Assembly (NCBI RefSeq): GCF_031846185.1 | Contig: NZ_JAVRIF010000004.1 | Location: forward strand, 248,001 to 312,000 | Source: Thalassotalea_H castellviae | GTDB lineage: Bacteria; Pseudomonadota; Gammaproteobacteria; Enterobacterales; Alteromonadaceae | Length of the DNA: 64,000 nt | Reading direction: 5' to 3' | Shown: positions 1 through 9,036 of the stretch, piece after piece | How positions within the stretch are numbered: position 1 is the first letter of the stretch | Layout of the letters: every line of letters begins with the position of its first letter | The notes under the pieces: generated by a model | What the model saw: only the letters and a program-made list of their open reading frames with translations | The model's database searches: none | What the model was told of the DNA's origin: nothing | Made by a program: the position numbers and the translations under genes

Positions 1-322
1 CGCCAATCAGCATTGTCGGTTCTACGTCGCTGATAAGATAGCTTAATTCCGTAGGTGTTAATCGCCAATTTAACGGGACAAAAATTGCCCCAATACGCAT
101 AGAGGCAAAAAATAACATCACATATTCAGCATTGTTTTTCGATAAAACTGTAACCCGGTCACCCGCCTTAACCTTGTTTTTCTTAAGTACAGAGCAACAC
201 TTAGCTACAGCTATATCAAACTCAAGATATGACCACTGGCGACCTGAGCTGAGCTCAACCACAGCTAAGCTATCAGGATTAAGCTTGGCATGAAAACTAA
301 TATAATCAGCTGTTTTTAGCAT
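1..322 (-). CDS. Acyl-CoA synthetase (AMP-forming), N-terminal part, cut by window edge
   Basis: My translation of the complement from the ATG at 322 gives a protein starting MLKTADYISFHAKLNPDSLA, followed by a stretch with KAGDRVTVLSKNNAEYV and RIGAIFVPLNWRLTP. These are typical of the N-terminal domain of the AMP-binding (ANL) ligases, before the P-loop. About 107 residues are present and the rest lies beyond position 1. It follows the hydratase/lyase gene in the same direction with a gap of only 16 bases, so the two are very probably co-transcribed. In known hydroxycinnamate pathways the partner of the hydratase/lyase is a feruloyl-CoA or coumaroyl-CoA synthetase (Fcs), and that is my inference for this gene. 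The visible part cannot separate it from a medium- or long-chain fatty acyl-CoA ligase. Confidence 0.8.
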   Translation of the reverse strand, partial: MLKTADYISFHAKLNPDSLAVVELSSGRQWSYLEFDIAVAKCCSVLKKNKVKAGDRVTVLSKNNAEYVMLFFASMRIGAIFVPLNWRLTPTELSYLISDVEPTMLIG

Positions 323-338
323 ACAAACCTCTGCTAGA

Positions 339-1148
339 TTACTTGGTTATATCGTACGTAGACAGGCCAGGCTTAAAGGTTTTCTCATCAATAAATTGAC
401 GTATTCCTTCCTTTCGGCCTTCGTTATCAAAGCTATTCGCGGCTTCTTGAGCTCTGATCAAATAGTCTTCTGCATTATCATAGGTCATTTCTGACACACG
501 TCTAATCGCATCTTTAGTTGCTTTTAAAGCAACTGGGTTTTTCTGCAATAGTATTTCTGCTAATTCGGTTACACGTGCTTTTAATTGTTCTACGGGTACC
601 GCTTCGTTGATCAAATTCCATTGTGCTGCTTTTTCAGCGTTAATGAGTTCACCCGTCATGGCATGATACATAGCATCACGCATTGACAATAAATCAGTAG
701 CCACTTTAGTCGCGCCACCACCAGGTAAAATCCCCCAATTTATTTCACTTAAGCCAAATTTTGCCTCTAATGATGCAATCGCTAAATCACAGGAATATAA
801 CGGACCATAACCGCCACCAAAGCACCAACCATTAACCATGGCTATTGTAGGCTTTTGGTACCAGCGCAATTTTCTCCACCAACCATATGATTCACTTTGT
901 GCCTGACGAATACCGCCTAATCCTTTCGCTTCAGTTTCACGAAAATATTCTTTTAGATCCATGCCAGCGGTCCATGCGGTGCCCTCTCCCGTTAATACAA
1001 GTACTCCGACATCATCGTTAAATTCTAATTCATTTAGTACTTTCATCATTTCACGATTTAATTCAGGACTCATTGCATTGCGTTTTTCTGGACGGTTAAA
1101 ACTAACCCATGCAATACGATTCTCAATTTTATATTTAACAATGGTCAT
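339..1148 (-). CDS. ech: p-Hydroxycinnamoyl-CoA hydratase/lyase (HCHL), crotonase family
   Basis: A 269-residue crotonase-fold protein. It carries the stretches RPEKRNAMSP (19-28), WTAGMDLKEYFRE (59-71), MVNGWCFGGGYGP (104-116) and FGLSEINWGI (131-140), which I recognise as characteristic of HCHL (Ech, FerB) rather than ordinary enoyl-CoA hydratase. The family hydrates feruloyl-, caffeoyl- or coumaroyl-CoA and then splits it to the benzaldehyde plus acetyl-CoA. Glu135 aligns with the catalytic glutamate of the Pseudomonas enzyme, and Tyr229 in EDYL aligns with its active-site tyrosine. The active-site serine after the GGG loop is replaced by Gly115. The preceding acyl-CoA ligase gene and the PobA gene nearby fit conversion of coumarate to 4-hydroxybenzoate. 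The 4-hydroxybenzaldehyde dehydrogenase this needs is not obvious in the window. Confidence 0.85.
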   Translation of the reverse strand: MTIVKYKIENRIAWVSFNRPEKRNAMSPELNREMMKVLNELEFNDDVGVLVLTGEGTAWTAGMDLKEYFRETEAKGLGGIRQAQSESYGWWRKLRWYQKPTIAMVNGWCFGGGYGPLYSCDLAIASLEAKFGLSEINWGILPGGGATKVATDLLSMRDAMYHAMTGELINAEKAAQWNLINEAVPVEQLKARVTELAEILLQKNPVALKATKDAIRRVSEMTYDNAEDYLIRAQEAANSFDNEGRKEGIRQFIDEKTFKPGLSTYDITK

Positions 1149-1666
1149 CTATTTATCCTCATTCTCTAATTTGTTGCGACTTCAATTCATGTAAGTGAAG
1201 GAACTTTATTTCAAAACTATACCACCCTTAAAAGTTATGAACAATAACTAAATTGAGAAATTTTAATTGAGTAAAATGATAAATAGTGAAAATATAATTT
1301 GAATAGTTAGCTTAGCTATCTAATGAATGACTTATCTCCAATAGAGAAATAGCTTGCGATAAAAATATCATCTAATTGTTTTTAAAGGGCTTTACTTGCC
1401 ATGAACTATTAGTTTTTGTGAGAATTGATAAGTGTCGATGAAAGATAAGAATAATGAATAGGCTTTTATTTTAATTAATTCTTGACTTAATGATTTACTT
1501 ACCAATAAAATCGTTATGAATCATTACCAATAACTCTTTGAGTAAATAGAAAAAAAGAAGACAGTGCATGACAAGTTCACGATGTAATAATCATCAACTG
1601 AAATGACGGTTTTAACACTGGCTACTTAAAAACCTACTCTTATTAATACCTAACAATGGAAACAAA
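1149..1666. other. Intergenic region with divergent promoters
   Basis: About 520 AT-rich bases separate the leftward hydratase/lyase gene from the rightward symporter gene. I found no convincing coding sequence, RNA or strong hairpin. It must hold the promoters of both transcription units, but I could not pin down an operator. Confidence 0.5.
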
Positions 1667-2980
1667 ATGATAGTAAATAGAGACCCTAGAGAAATTATCG
1701 ATAATTCAAAGATGTCATCTTTACAAGTTTTAGTAATTTTCATTACTGTTTGCTTAGGTGCATTAGATGGTTTTGACTTATTGTCTATTAGTTTTGCTGC
1801 GCCAGGCATTGCATCAGAATGGCAAATAAATCGTGTATCTCTTGGCGTTGTACTATCGATGGAACTTATTGGGATGGGGTTTGGCTCTATATTATTAGGA
1901 GGTATTGCGGATAAATTAGGACGTCGCCGTACCATCTTAGTCTGCTTAACTTTAATGAGTATTTCTATGTTTTTATCGACAACCTCCGCTAGTGTTTTTG
2001 AATTGTCCATATGGCGGGTTTTCACTGGCTTTGGTATTGGAGGTATGCTTACCTCAATTAATGCAATAGCTGCGGAATATGCCAATGCTAAGTTTCGCTC
2101 ACTTTGCGTCTCTTTAGTTGCCGCAGGTTATCCAATTGGAGGAGCAATTGGTGGGACTATCGCTTCAGTTCTATTAGTTGATTATGACTGGCGATCGGTA
2201 TTTTATTTAGGAACCTTTGCTACAATATTATTTATACCGTTAGTCTATTTTTTAGTTCCAGAGTCCATTCATTGGCTTACGTCAAAACAACCAGACAATG
2301 CCTTAGCTAAGATTAATAAAATATTAGTACGAATTAGACAAAATCCAATCAGTCACTTACCTGATATTTCTGAAAAAATAAGCCATCAATCCATCAAAGA
2401 TATTTTTTCTAAAAGTTTAGTGAAAATTACAATTTTGATCAGTCTGTTATATATATTTCACGTTTCTACCTTTTATTTTATTCTCAAATGGATGCCTAAA
2501 ATAGTGGTAGATATGGGGTTTAATTCGTCAGAAGCGAGCAGTGTATTAGTTTGGGCTAATATTGGCGGAATTCTAGGTGCGGTTCTTTTCTCGTTATTAA
2601 CTTTACGTTTTGGATTAAAAGCATTAATGACATCAGTATTAGCGTTATCGGCACTTTTTGTAACTTTGTTAGGGCAAATGAACGCTAATTTAACTCACTT
2701 ATCGTTAATGAGCGCAATTGCTCACTTCTTTACTAATGCCAGTATGGTTGGAATGTATGCATTATTTACTCAAATATTTCCAACACACGTTAGAGCATTT
2801 GGCACCGGCTTTTGTATTGGCATAGGACGTGCTGGATCAGTATTATCTCCCATTTTAGCGGGTTATTTATTTAGCCTTAACTTGGCTTTCTCCCAAGTAG
2901 CATTTTTCATGTCACTAGGTTCTTGTCTTGCCTTATTTATATTAGTTTTTATCAGTTTAAACGCTAACATTAAACAATAA
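1667..2980 (+). CDS. Aromatic acid:H+ symporter, MFS AAHS family (PcaK/BenK/VanK type)
   Basis: A 437-residue protein with about 12 hydrophobic segments. The first loop has LGALDGFDLLSISFAAPGI (31-49), containing the DGFD motif typical of aromatic acid:proton symporters. The family's cytoplasmic loop between helices 2 and 3 is present as GGIADKLGRRRTI, and RVFTGFGIGGML follows in helix 4. AAHS transporters import 4-hydroxybenzoate, protocatechuate, benzoate, vanillate or hydroxycinnamates. Its place between the hydroxycinnamoyl-CoA lyase and PobA suggests import of coumarate, ferulate or 4-hydroxybenzoate; the exact substrate cannot be read from sequence. It starts at ATG 1667 after a GGAAAC stretch and is convergent with pobA. 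Confidence 0.85.
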   Translation: MIVNRDPREIIDNSKMSSLQVLVIFITVCLGALDGFDLLSISFAAPGIASEWQINRVSLGVVLSMELIGMGFGSILLGGIADKLGRRRTILVCLTLMSISMFLSTTSASVFELSIWRVFTGFGIGGMLTSINAIAAEYANAKFRSLCVSLVAAGYPIGGAIGGTIASVLLVDYDWRSVFYLGTFATILFIPLVYFLVPESIHWLTSKQPDNALAKINKILVRIRQNPISHLPDISEKISHQSIKDIFSKSLVKITILISLLYIFHVSTFYFILKWMPKIVVDMGFNSSEASSVLVWANIGGILGAVLFSLLTLRFGLKALMTSVLALSALFVTLLGQMNANLTHLSLMSAIAHFFTNASMVGMYALFTQIFPTHVRAFGTGFCIGIGRAGSVLSPILAGYLFSLNLAFSQVAFFMSLGSCLALFILVFISLNANIKQ

Positions 2981-2988
2981 AATATGCC

Positions 2989-3016
2989 TAGCCTGATCAA
3001 AAGGATGAGGCTAGGT
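2989..3016. terminator. Hairpin terminator between converging symporter and pobA genes
   Basis: CCTAGCCT (2989-2996) pairs perfectly with AGGCTAGG (3009-3016) around a 12-base loop, just after the symporter stop codon. There is no long T-run, so its strength is uncertain. Confidence 0.55.
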
Positions 3017-3018
3017 TA

Positions 3019-3054
3019 TACCAATCGGATCAATAATTTAGTTCGATTGGTATT
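3019..3054. repeat. Inverted repeat, second hairpin in the convergent gap
   Basis: ATACCAATCG near 3019 pairs with CGATTGGTAT ending at 3054. The arms are perfect, about 10 bases each. It lies ahead of the pobA stop codon and may end transcription from either side. Palindromes with ACCAAT/ATTGGT arms are, as I recall, common between genes in Colwellia-like genomes, so it may also be a small dispersed repeat. Confidence 0.5.
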
Positions 3055-3069
3055 ACAAAATCAATCGAG

Positions 3070-4281
3070 TTATTTAACTTCTTCATAGGGTAAACCAACG
3101 TACTGCTCAGCAATCACTTTTCGACCATTTTCAGAGCTAAGGTAGTAACTCAATTCAGACTCCATAAATCGTTCAAAAGTGTTGCCATCAAGATCTTGAT
3201 TTTCCACTTTACCAAAGTTGTGTAACATATTGCTCATCCACCAAGAGAAGCGCTCTCCATGCCATACTCTGCGTAATGCAATTTCAGAATATTGCTCAAT
3301 GCACGCTTTATCGTCTTCCTTATATACTTTGGTTAATATTTTATATAATGTCGCTACATCAGAAGCCGCTAAATTTAAACCTTTTGCGCCAGTTGGTGGC
3401 ACAATATGTGCGGCATCACCAACCAAAAACAAGCGTCCATATTGCATGGGCTCACAGATAAATGAACGTAATGGCGCAATACTTTTTTCAATACTAGAAC
3501 CTGTAATTAAGTTTTTGGCTGCCTTAGCAGGTAAACGTTTTTTTAATTCATCCCAGAAGTCGTCGTCGCTCCAATCTTCCACCTTATCTGTTAATGGTAC
3601 TTGTAAGTAATAACGTGAACGTGTTGCTGATCGCATGCTAGCTAAAGCAAAACCATGTTTGTTTTTACAATAAATTAACTCATCGCTTACCGGTGGCGTA
3701 TCACTCATTAAGCCTAACCACCCAAATGGATAAATACGTTCATGCTCTGTTCTTTTCTCTTCGGGAATTGTTTGTCTTGAAACTCCGTGAAAACCATCAC
3801 AACCGGCAATATAATCACAATCTAGATGATATTCTTCACCATTATGCTTAAAGGTTATTGCTGGACTAGCTGATTTAACATGAAGTGGCGTTACCTCACT
3901 AGCTTCATAATAAGTCGTCAAGCCAGCCTCTTCTCGGGCTTTCATTAGGTCTTCGGTTATATTTACTTGTCCATAACAAACAACAACACTGCCGCCGGTT
4001 AATTCTTTTAAATCAATATGCGTACACTTATCGTCAATCGCTATTTCAAAACCATCATGAACAACACCTTCACGATCCATTTTTTCGCCAACGCCAGCTT
4101 CTCGTACCAAGTCAGCAAAACCTTGCTCTAAAATTCCGGCACGAATTCGCCCTAAGACATATTTCCCCGTCACTCTTTCTAAAATAATATTACTAATACC
4201 TTGTTTAGCAAGAAGCTGTCCTAATAACAGTCCTGATGGGCCAGCACCAATAATCGCCACTTGAGTTTTAATTTTTTTCAT
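3070..4281 (-). CDS. pobA: 4-Hydroxybenzoate 3-monooxygenase (p-hydroxybenzoate hydroxylase)
   Basis: A 403-residue class A flavoprotein monooxygenase. The N-terminal dinucleotide fold has GAGPSG at 12-17, followed by ERVTGKYVLGRIRAGILEQG. The DG motif is CDGFHGVSR (161-169) and the FAD-ribityl motif is GDAAHIVPPTGAKG (288-301). SATRSRYYLQV (218-228) matches the substrate-binding strand of Pseudomonas PobA, with the serine and arginine that hold the carboxylate. It uses NADPH and O2 to turn 4-hydroxybenzoate into protocatechuate. Length and motifs are typical. It is transcribed away from an AraC-type gene, as often seen for pobA and its regulator. Protocatechuate ring-cleavage genes are not in the window. 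Confidence 0.93.
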   Translation of the reverse strand: MKKIKTQVAIIGAGPSGLLLGQLLAKQGISNIILERVTGKYVLGRIRAGILEQGFADLVREAGVGEKMDREGVVHDGFEIAIDDKCTHIDLKELTGGSVVVCYGQVNITEDLMKAREEAGLTTYYEASEVTPLHVKSASPAITFKHNGEEYHLDCDYIAGCDGFHGVSRQTIPEEKRTEHERIYPFGWLGLMSDTPPVSDELIYCKNKHGFALASMRSATRSRYYLQVPLTDKVEDWSDDDFWDELKKRLPAKAAKNLITGSSIEKSIAPLRSFICEPMQYGRLFLVGDAAHIVPPTGAKGLNLAASDVATLYKILTKVYKEDDKACIEQYSEIALRRVWHGERFSWWMSNMLHNFGKVENQDLDGNTFERFMESELSYYLSSENGRKVIAEQYVGLPYEEVK

Positions 4282-4438
4282 AAATCATTCACCTTATGAG
4301 TTAACGTTAATTCTAATTATTTTCAGAAATAATACGTGGCAAAAAGGTGAACATAAATTCACATTAAATGATAAAACTTGTACTTTTCATGCAAGATAAC
4401 AATAATTGTTATAAGTAAATTCAGGAAACAATAAACAC

Positions 4439-5344
4439 ATGAATAAGATTGATAAACCTCATGCAATACCTCAATTTAATTTGTATGGTGAAATTAATGA
4501 ATCTTTACATAGAGATGCTGAATTTATACATATTGAAGATATTTCAACACGATGTAAGAAGAACAACTGGCAGATAAACCCGCATCGCCATGGGGTTTTA
4601 TTGCAAGTTTTCTGTATGTTTGAAGGTGAGATAAAGGTTAAACTAGATGAAAGACATCATTTATTAACTGGTAGCTGGGTCATTGTTATCCCCTCTGGAT
4701 TCGTTCATGCTTTTGAGATTTCTTCCGAAACAAAAGGCGTTGTTCTGACAATTGCCGAACACTTATTAACCACTAATCACGATCAGAGCAATAAAGATTG
4801 CTTTACTCCCTTATTACAGTCGCCTCAATTGATAGAATTCAAAGAAGAAGATGTACTTTTAAAGCAACTGAAAAATTATATAAAACAGATTGAAATTGAA
4901 TTCAACAGTGCAGAAACCGAACAATACATCATGTTAGAATGGTTGGTAAAAGCAACCGTATTAACACTAAAAAGGCAACTACATCATTTTGACTTCCAGG
5001 CCATAACTAACAATAAAAGCTATCAAATAATCAACAAATTTCGTGATTTATTAGAAAAGAATTTTACTAAACAATGGCCTGTAGAAAAATATGCTTCAAT
5101 ATTATGTATTTCCCCCTCGACCTTAAATAGGTTATGTAAAGAAGTCGTTGGTAAATCGCCAAAAACGACAATTCAACATAGGTTATATCTTGAGATCAAA
5201 AGAAGAATTATCTACACGGACGACCCATTGGATCAAATAGCCTATAATCTTGGTTATAAAGATCCGGGGTATTTCTCTCGCTTTTTCAAAAAACTTGAAG
5301 GGGTATCGCCTCGCAATTATCGTAATAATAAAATGGATTTATAG
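4439..5344 (+). CDS. pobR: AraC-family transcriptional regulator, probable PobR-type activator of pobA
   Basis: A 301-residue protein with an N-terminal cupin-like sensing domain (roughly 45-120: NPHRHGVLLQVFCMFEGEIKV, then GSWVIVIPSGFVHAFEI) and a C-terminal double helix-turn-helix. The second helix-turn-helix has DPLDQIAYNLGYKDPGYFSRFFKK followed by GVSPRNYR, the AraC/XylS signature. It sits 157 bases from pobA in the opposite direction, with both promoters in the gap. AraC-type PobR proteins are known activators of pobA that respond to 4-hydroxybenzoate; that role here is inferred from position and domain layout. Confidence 0.82.
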   Translation: MNKIDKPHAIPQFNLYGEINESLHRDAEFIHIEDISTRCKKNNWQINPHRHGVLLQVFCMFEGEIKVKLDERHHLLTGSWVIVIPSGFVHAFEISSETKGVVLTIAEHLLTTNHDQSNKDCFTPLLQSPQLIEFKEEDVLLKQLKNYIKQIEIEFNSAETEQYIMLEWLVKATVLTLKRQLHHFDFQAITNNKSYQIINKFRDLLEKNFTKQWPVEKYASILCISPSTLNRLCKEVVGKSPKTTIQHRLYLEIKRRIIYTDDPLDQIAYNLGYKDPGYFSRFFKKLEGVSPRNYRNNKMDL

Positions 5345-5486
5345 TCTTAAAATAATTAACAAGAGCCAGGCTTACTTAGTTTTTCGTCACCGCTAAAAAA
5401 ATGAATTTGAACAAAATTTATAGCCATAATATCTGTAGCTATATGACAAATCGAAGCAAAAAATTAAAAGTTAAAAATTAAAAGCA

Positions 5487-6122
5487 TTAGGCATTATTTG
5501 ACAGAGAATTTCGATAATGAGTCAAAACCCCCATGATGGCCGCTAACTCCCAACCATTAGCCTCGCCATGATATTTGCTTGATATCTTTGAACGAAAATC
5601 CCAAAAACCGCCATTAATTGAGTATATAAAATGACTTAAACGGGTTAGCTTTTCTTTCGAACCTGGAAAATCATAGCGAGACAAAAAATTAACGATTCGC
5701 TCACTAATGACGTTACTGTGATCAATATCCACTTCTCTCATTTCTGGATATAAGTGAAATGCCTGTTCTAATTCGGGTAGAATATTTTGTTCATTTTCTT
5801 TTTCACTCAATTTACTATGTAGTGATACAAAAAACGCTTCCCAGCCCATGCTAGTGTATGGTTCATTGTCAAAATCATCTAATATGCTGCGTATATCTTT
5901 AAGGTATTCATTATAGAGTGATACAAAAATTGCTTTTTTATTAGGAAAATACTGATAAACCGAGCCAACTGATACACCCGCTTTTTTTGCAATATGAACC
6001 GTAGTAACCGCTGCTAATCCTTGCTCTTGAAGTAAGGCATAAGTAGCTGAGATGATTTTTTCGACCCGTTCGCGTGAACGCGTTTGAGAAGGCTGCTTTC
6101 GAGGCTGTATTTTTTCTTTCAT
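5487..6122 (-). CDS. TetR-family transcriptional regulator
   Basis: A 211-residue protein with a basic N-terminus (MKEKIQPRKQPSQTRSRERV), then a TetR DNA-binding domain at about 18-65: ISATYALLQEQGLAAVTTVH, then IAKKAGVSVGSVYQYFPNKK. The C-terminal ligand domain matches nothing I can name. It is divergent from the first TonB-dependent receptor gene, with 506 bases between the two start codons. It is a candidate regulator of that receptor and of its paralogue, because both receptor promoters contain TACA-N5-TGTA inside the spacer. That link is inference. Confidence 0.85.
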   Translation of the reverse strand: MKEKIQPRKQPSQTRSRERVEKIISATYALLQEQGLAAVTTVHIAKKAGVSVGSVYQYFPNKKAIFVSLYNEYLKDIRSILDDFDNEPYTSMGWEAFFVSLHSKLSEKENEQNILPELEQAFHLYPEMREVDIDHSNVISERIVNFLSRYDFPGSKEKLTRLSHFIYSINGGFWDFRSKISSKYHGEANGWELAAIMGVLTHYRNSLSNNA

Positions 6123-6628
6123 TCAAATAGTTGGCGTATAAGTACAAGAATGTGAATAATACTTCATACTAACTGAACGAGCAACACAGCAACCAACCGT
6201 AAACAAAGCATGAAATTTAGCCTTAAATAGCAAAGAAGTGGTTTCAGTAATAGCATGTTAAATCATCGAAAGGGAGATATCACCTGTTTAAATTACCTGT
6301 TGCTTGTTTCAGATAACCGTCTAATTCGTCAAAAAAAAAGAACAACTATATTGTAACCGTATATTAATTTTTCACAATCAGCAACCTTAAAGAACGGATA
6401 CAAAAAACCACAACAAACCGTTTTATATCAGAGAATTAAATTATTAACGCCTATTTTCATTACCCGCAGATTATTTTTTGTATCTTATGTAAAAAAATAA
6501 ATTAAAAGCGTTTTAAGCCAAATAGTGTTTGAATTATTTTACACGGCATGTATTATCGAAAATAGAATATAAATAAACATTCATATTATTTGATACACAC
6601 AATAAAAATGATAAAAGGCCTGGAAATC
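6123..6628. other. Intergenic region between TetR and TonB receptor genes
   Basis: About 500 AT-rich bases. The only clear element is the promoter-like block at 6528-6563 that recurs upstream of the second receptor gene. An in-frame TTG at 6590 could extend the receptor by 13 residues, but that extension does not look like a signal peptide. Confidence 0.5.
6528..6563 (+). promoter_or_regulatory. Promoter block shared with the paralogous receptor gene at 23063
   Basis: TTGAAT (6529-6534) and TATTAT (6551-6556) have a 16-base gap, as expected for a sigma-70 promoter. The spacer ends in TTTTACACGGCATG and includes TACA-N5-TGTA, a possible operator. The same block, with only two substitutions apart from the end of the -10 flank, is found at 22952-22987. 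Intergenic DNA outside the block does not look conserved, which suggests selection on regulation. Confidence 0.65.
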
Positions 6629-8932
6629 ATGAAATTTCATAAATCATTACTTGTTATAGCTATTGCGACTGCGTTCAGCAGCTCAGCTACAGCAACAGAG
6701 GAAACACTAGATAAAGCTAAAAATGACTACGAAGTCATTGTTGTTACACAAAATCGTATACAAACCTTAAAAGAAGTTCCGGTTGCAGTGAGCGCTTTTG
6801 GTGAAGATTTTCTTGAAGATTTTAATGTCACTAATGCGGTCGATTTAGCCAAATTTACCCCTGGACTAAATGGTGGCAGTACCAATGATAGCTTTATAGA
6901 TACCATTGGTATCCGTGGTATTGTTACTTCAGATTTTGGCGTGGGGGGTGATGCCTCAATTGGCCTATATTTAGATGGTGTTTATCAAGGTCGAAGTGGC
7001 GGTTCATTATCAAGCTTTTATGATATGTCTCGAGTAGAAGTTGCCAAAGGCCCCCAAGGTACGCTTTATGGTCGTAACGCAGCCTCAGGTGCTATTAGTA
7101 TGTTCACTAATGAAGCGATAGATGCTACAGAAGGCTCATTTGAATTTGGTCTTGGTAGCGATAATATGCAAGAAATTACTGGTGTATTTAATACCACCTT
7201 AAGTGATGATGCGTTTATACGTTTTGCTGGCTACCATTTAAGTGAAGACAGTTATATTAAAAACACAGAAGGTGGCACACTGCGTGACAAAGAAGTTAAT
7301 GCACTACGCGTTAACTTTAGCTATGAAGGATGGCAAGATAGTCTGCTTAAAATAAGTGTTAATTATGAAGATCGTGATATGGATGGTGGAGTCTACCGCT
7401 CTATTTGGACACAAGCAGATAGCAGAAAAGTAAGCACCGACCATGGTGATGATGCTCAAGATACTGCTGAAGTTTTTGCAACTACCATCGACTTTGAACA
7501 TGATTTTGGTGCAACAACGTTTAGCTCGCAAACCGCCATGAAAAATTACACTTGGACTTACAGTGAAGATGTTGATGGTTCAGTATTACCTTTAAGCTTT
7601 TATAAACAAAATGATGATACGGGTTATTTAAGTCAAGAATTTCGACTAACTTCCAATACTGGCTCTGATGTTTTCTGGTTTGTAGGGGCCAATTTCTATC
7701 AAGAAAAAATCGATTCTTCATTTGCTAACCAGTATGATGAAGACGCGTTTTGTGCTCAACTTCCTAATTTATCAAGTTGGGAGGCTCCTTTTGCATCTCA
7801 CCCTAGTCAACCCGCAAATGTATTTGCTGATTGTCATGAATTAGTGGTTTATGGGTTTGGCGTACCTGAAGAATACGCTCCAACTCCCGGCTCAGGCATG
7901 ATAGGAAAAGAAGAACAAGTTTCGGCAAAAGGTACATATCGTGGTTATGGTGTTTATGGTGATATTACTTGGTCGATTACCGAGCAAACCAATATTACTT
8001 TAGGTGGCCGCTTTTCCTATGACGAAAAAGAATTTGCTTTAAGTTTACCCACCGAACAAGGGGTTATGGGTAATATGTGGCTTATTGGTGGTCATACTGA
8101 TGGACAATGGATCAGCGATAGTAAAGATTGGTCACAATTTACTCCTCGTTTAGCCATCAATCATGAACTCACAAATAAAGTTAATATTTATGCAAATTAC
8201 TCTCAAGGATACAAATCCGGTGGATTTAATACCTTCGCACTTGATATTAAAGATCCAACGTGGGAGTTAGGCTTATTGCCAGAAAGTACAGAATTAGCCA
8301 GTTATGATCCTGAAACGGTAAACAGCTATGAGTTAGGCATTAAAGGTGATTATTTTAATGATCTTGTTAAGTTTAATTTAGCGGCTTATTACTATGATTA
8401 CGATGATTTACAAGGCACATTTGCAGAAACTGGCGGGATAACTATTAAGAATATTGGTAAGGCTGAAGGCAAAGGCATTGAGTTTGAACTGACCTATTTA
8501 CCAACCGAAAACATACGATTGTTCCTCGCTTCAGCATTACAAGACTCTGAAGTGATTGAAGGCACAGATCTTTCGGGTGAATCTATTGCAGGTAAAAAAT
8601 TAGCAGCGCCAGATGTCACTCTTAGTTTTGTAGGTGGTTATTTTTGGTATCTAGAAAACGATGTTGATTTAACCTTACAGTTTTCTTACAACTGGCAAAC
8701 AAAAACTTTTGGCAGTGAATTCCAAGGGGGTAACGATGTGTTAGAGCAAGACGCTTATGGTTTAGCAGGTCTTCAATTTGTTGCTACCGGTTTAGATTGG
8801 CAAGTATCTACTTACATCAATAATTTAACAGATGAAGTTTATTACTCTGGCGCATTAATTGATGCTGGGGTAAATAGATTTGGCATTGGTCGTGGTATTA
8901 ATGGTGGCGTAAAAGTGAAATATAATTTTTAG
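6629..8932 (+). CDS. TonB-dependent outer membrane receptor, paralogue 1
   Basis: About 767 residues from the ATG at 6629. I chose this start because MKFHKSLLVIAIATAFSSSATA is a good signal peptide, which the upstream TTG start would bury. YEVIVVTQ shortly after the signal serves as the TonB box. The plug domain includes VPVAVSAFGEDFL, GIRG, the LYLDGVYQGRSGG loop and VEVAKGPQGTLYGRNAASGAI. A 22-stranded barrel follows and ends in the aromatic VKYNF. Two cysteines about 40 residues apart (DAFCAQL, ADCHE) are conserved in the paralogue at 23063 and may form a disulfide in an outer loop. An amidohydrolase lipoprotein gene follows, so the ligand is probably a molecule that enzyme cleaves. The ligand is unknown. 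Confidence 0.92.
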   Translation: MKFHKSLLVIAIATAFSSSATATEETLDKAKNDYEVIVVTQNRIQTLKEVPVAVSAFGEDFLEDFNVTNAVDLAKFTPGLNGGSTNDSFIDTIGIRGIVTSDFGVGGDASIGLYLDGVYQGRSGGSLSSFYDMSRVEVAKGPQGTLYGRNAASGAISMFTNEAIDATEGSFEFGLGSDNMQEITGVFNTTLSDDAFIRFAGYHLSEDSYIKNTEGGTLRDKEVNALRVNFSYEGWQDSLLKISVNYEDRDMDGGVYRSIWTQADSRKVSTDHGDDAQDTAEVFATTIDFEHDFGATTFSSQTAMKNYTWTYSEDVDGSVLPLSFYKQNDDTGYLSQEFRLTSNTGSDVFWFVGANFYQEKIDSSFANQYDEDAFCAQLPNLSSWEAPFASHPSQPANVFADCHELVVYGFGVPEEYAPTPGSGMIGKEEQVSAKGTYRGYGVYGDITWSITEQTNITLGGRFSYDEKEFALSLPTEQGVMGNMWLIGGHTDGQWISDSKDWSQFTPRLAINHELTNKVNIYANYSQGYKSGGFNTFALDIKDPTWELGLLPESTELASYDPETVNSYELGIKGDYFNDLVKFNLAAYYYDYDDLQGTFAETGGITIKNIGKAEGKGIEFELTYLPTENIRLFLASALQDSEVIEGTDLSGESIAGKKLAAPDVTLSFVGGYFWYLENDVDLTLQFSYNWQTKTFGSEFQGGNDVLEQDAYGLAGLQFVATGLDWQVSTYINNLTDEVYYSGALIDAGVNRFGIGRGINGGVKVKYNF

Positions 8933-8954
8933 TTTTACCAACTATTTCCTATTG

Positions 8955-8992
8955 TTAAGAGCCTTTTACTTAAATCAGGTAAAGGGTTCTCT
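8955..8992. terminator. Imperfect hairpin between receptor and amidohydrolase genes
   Basis: AGAGCCTTTTAC pairs imperfectly with GTAAAGGGTTCTCT around a short loop. It could weaken read-through from the receptor gene into the amidohydrolase gene and so make their expression unequal. There is no clear T-run. Confidence 0.35.
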
Positions 8993-9036
8993 CAGTATTA
9001 CCAATATCAATGAATAAAAATACCAAAGAGGTAACT

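Noticed and set aside
961..1194. Plus-strand open frame of 77 codons across the lyase gene
   Set aside because: It is the shadow of the hydratase/lyase gene on the other strand and has no ribosome site or family features.
1612..2085. Minus-strand open frame of 157 codons under the aromatic-acid symporter
   Set aside because: It overlaps a clearly coding MFS gene whose helices and motifs explain the sequence.
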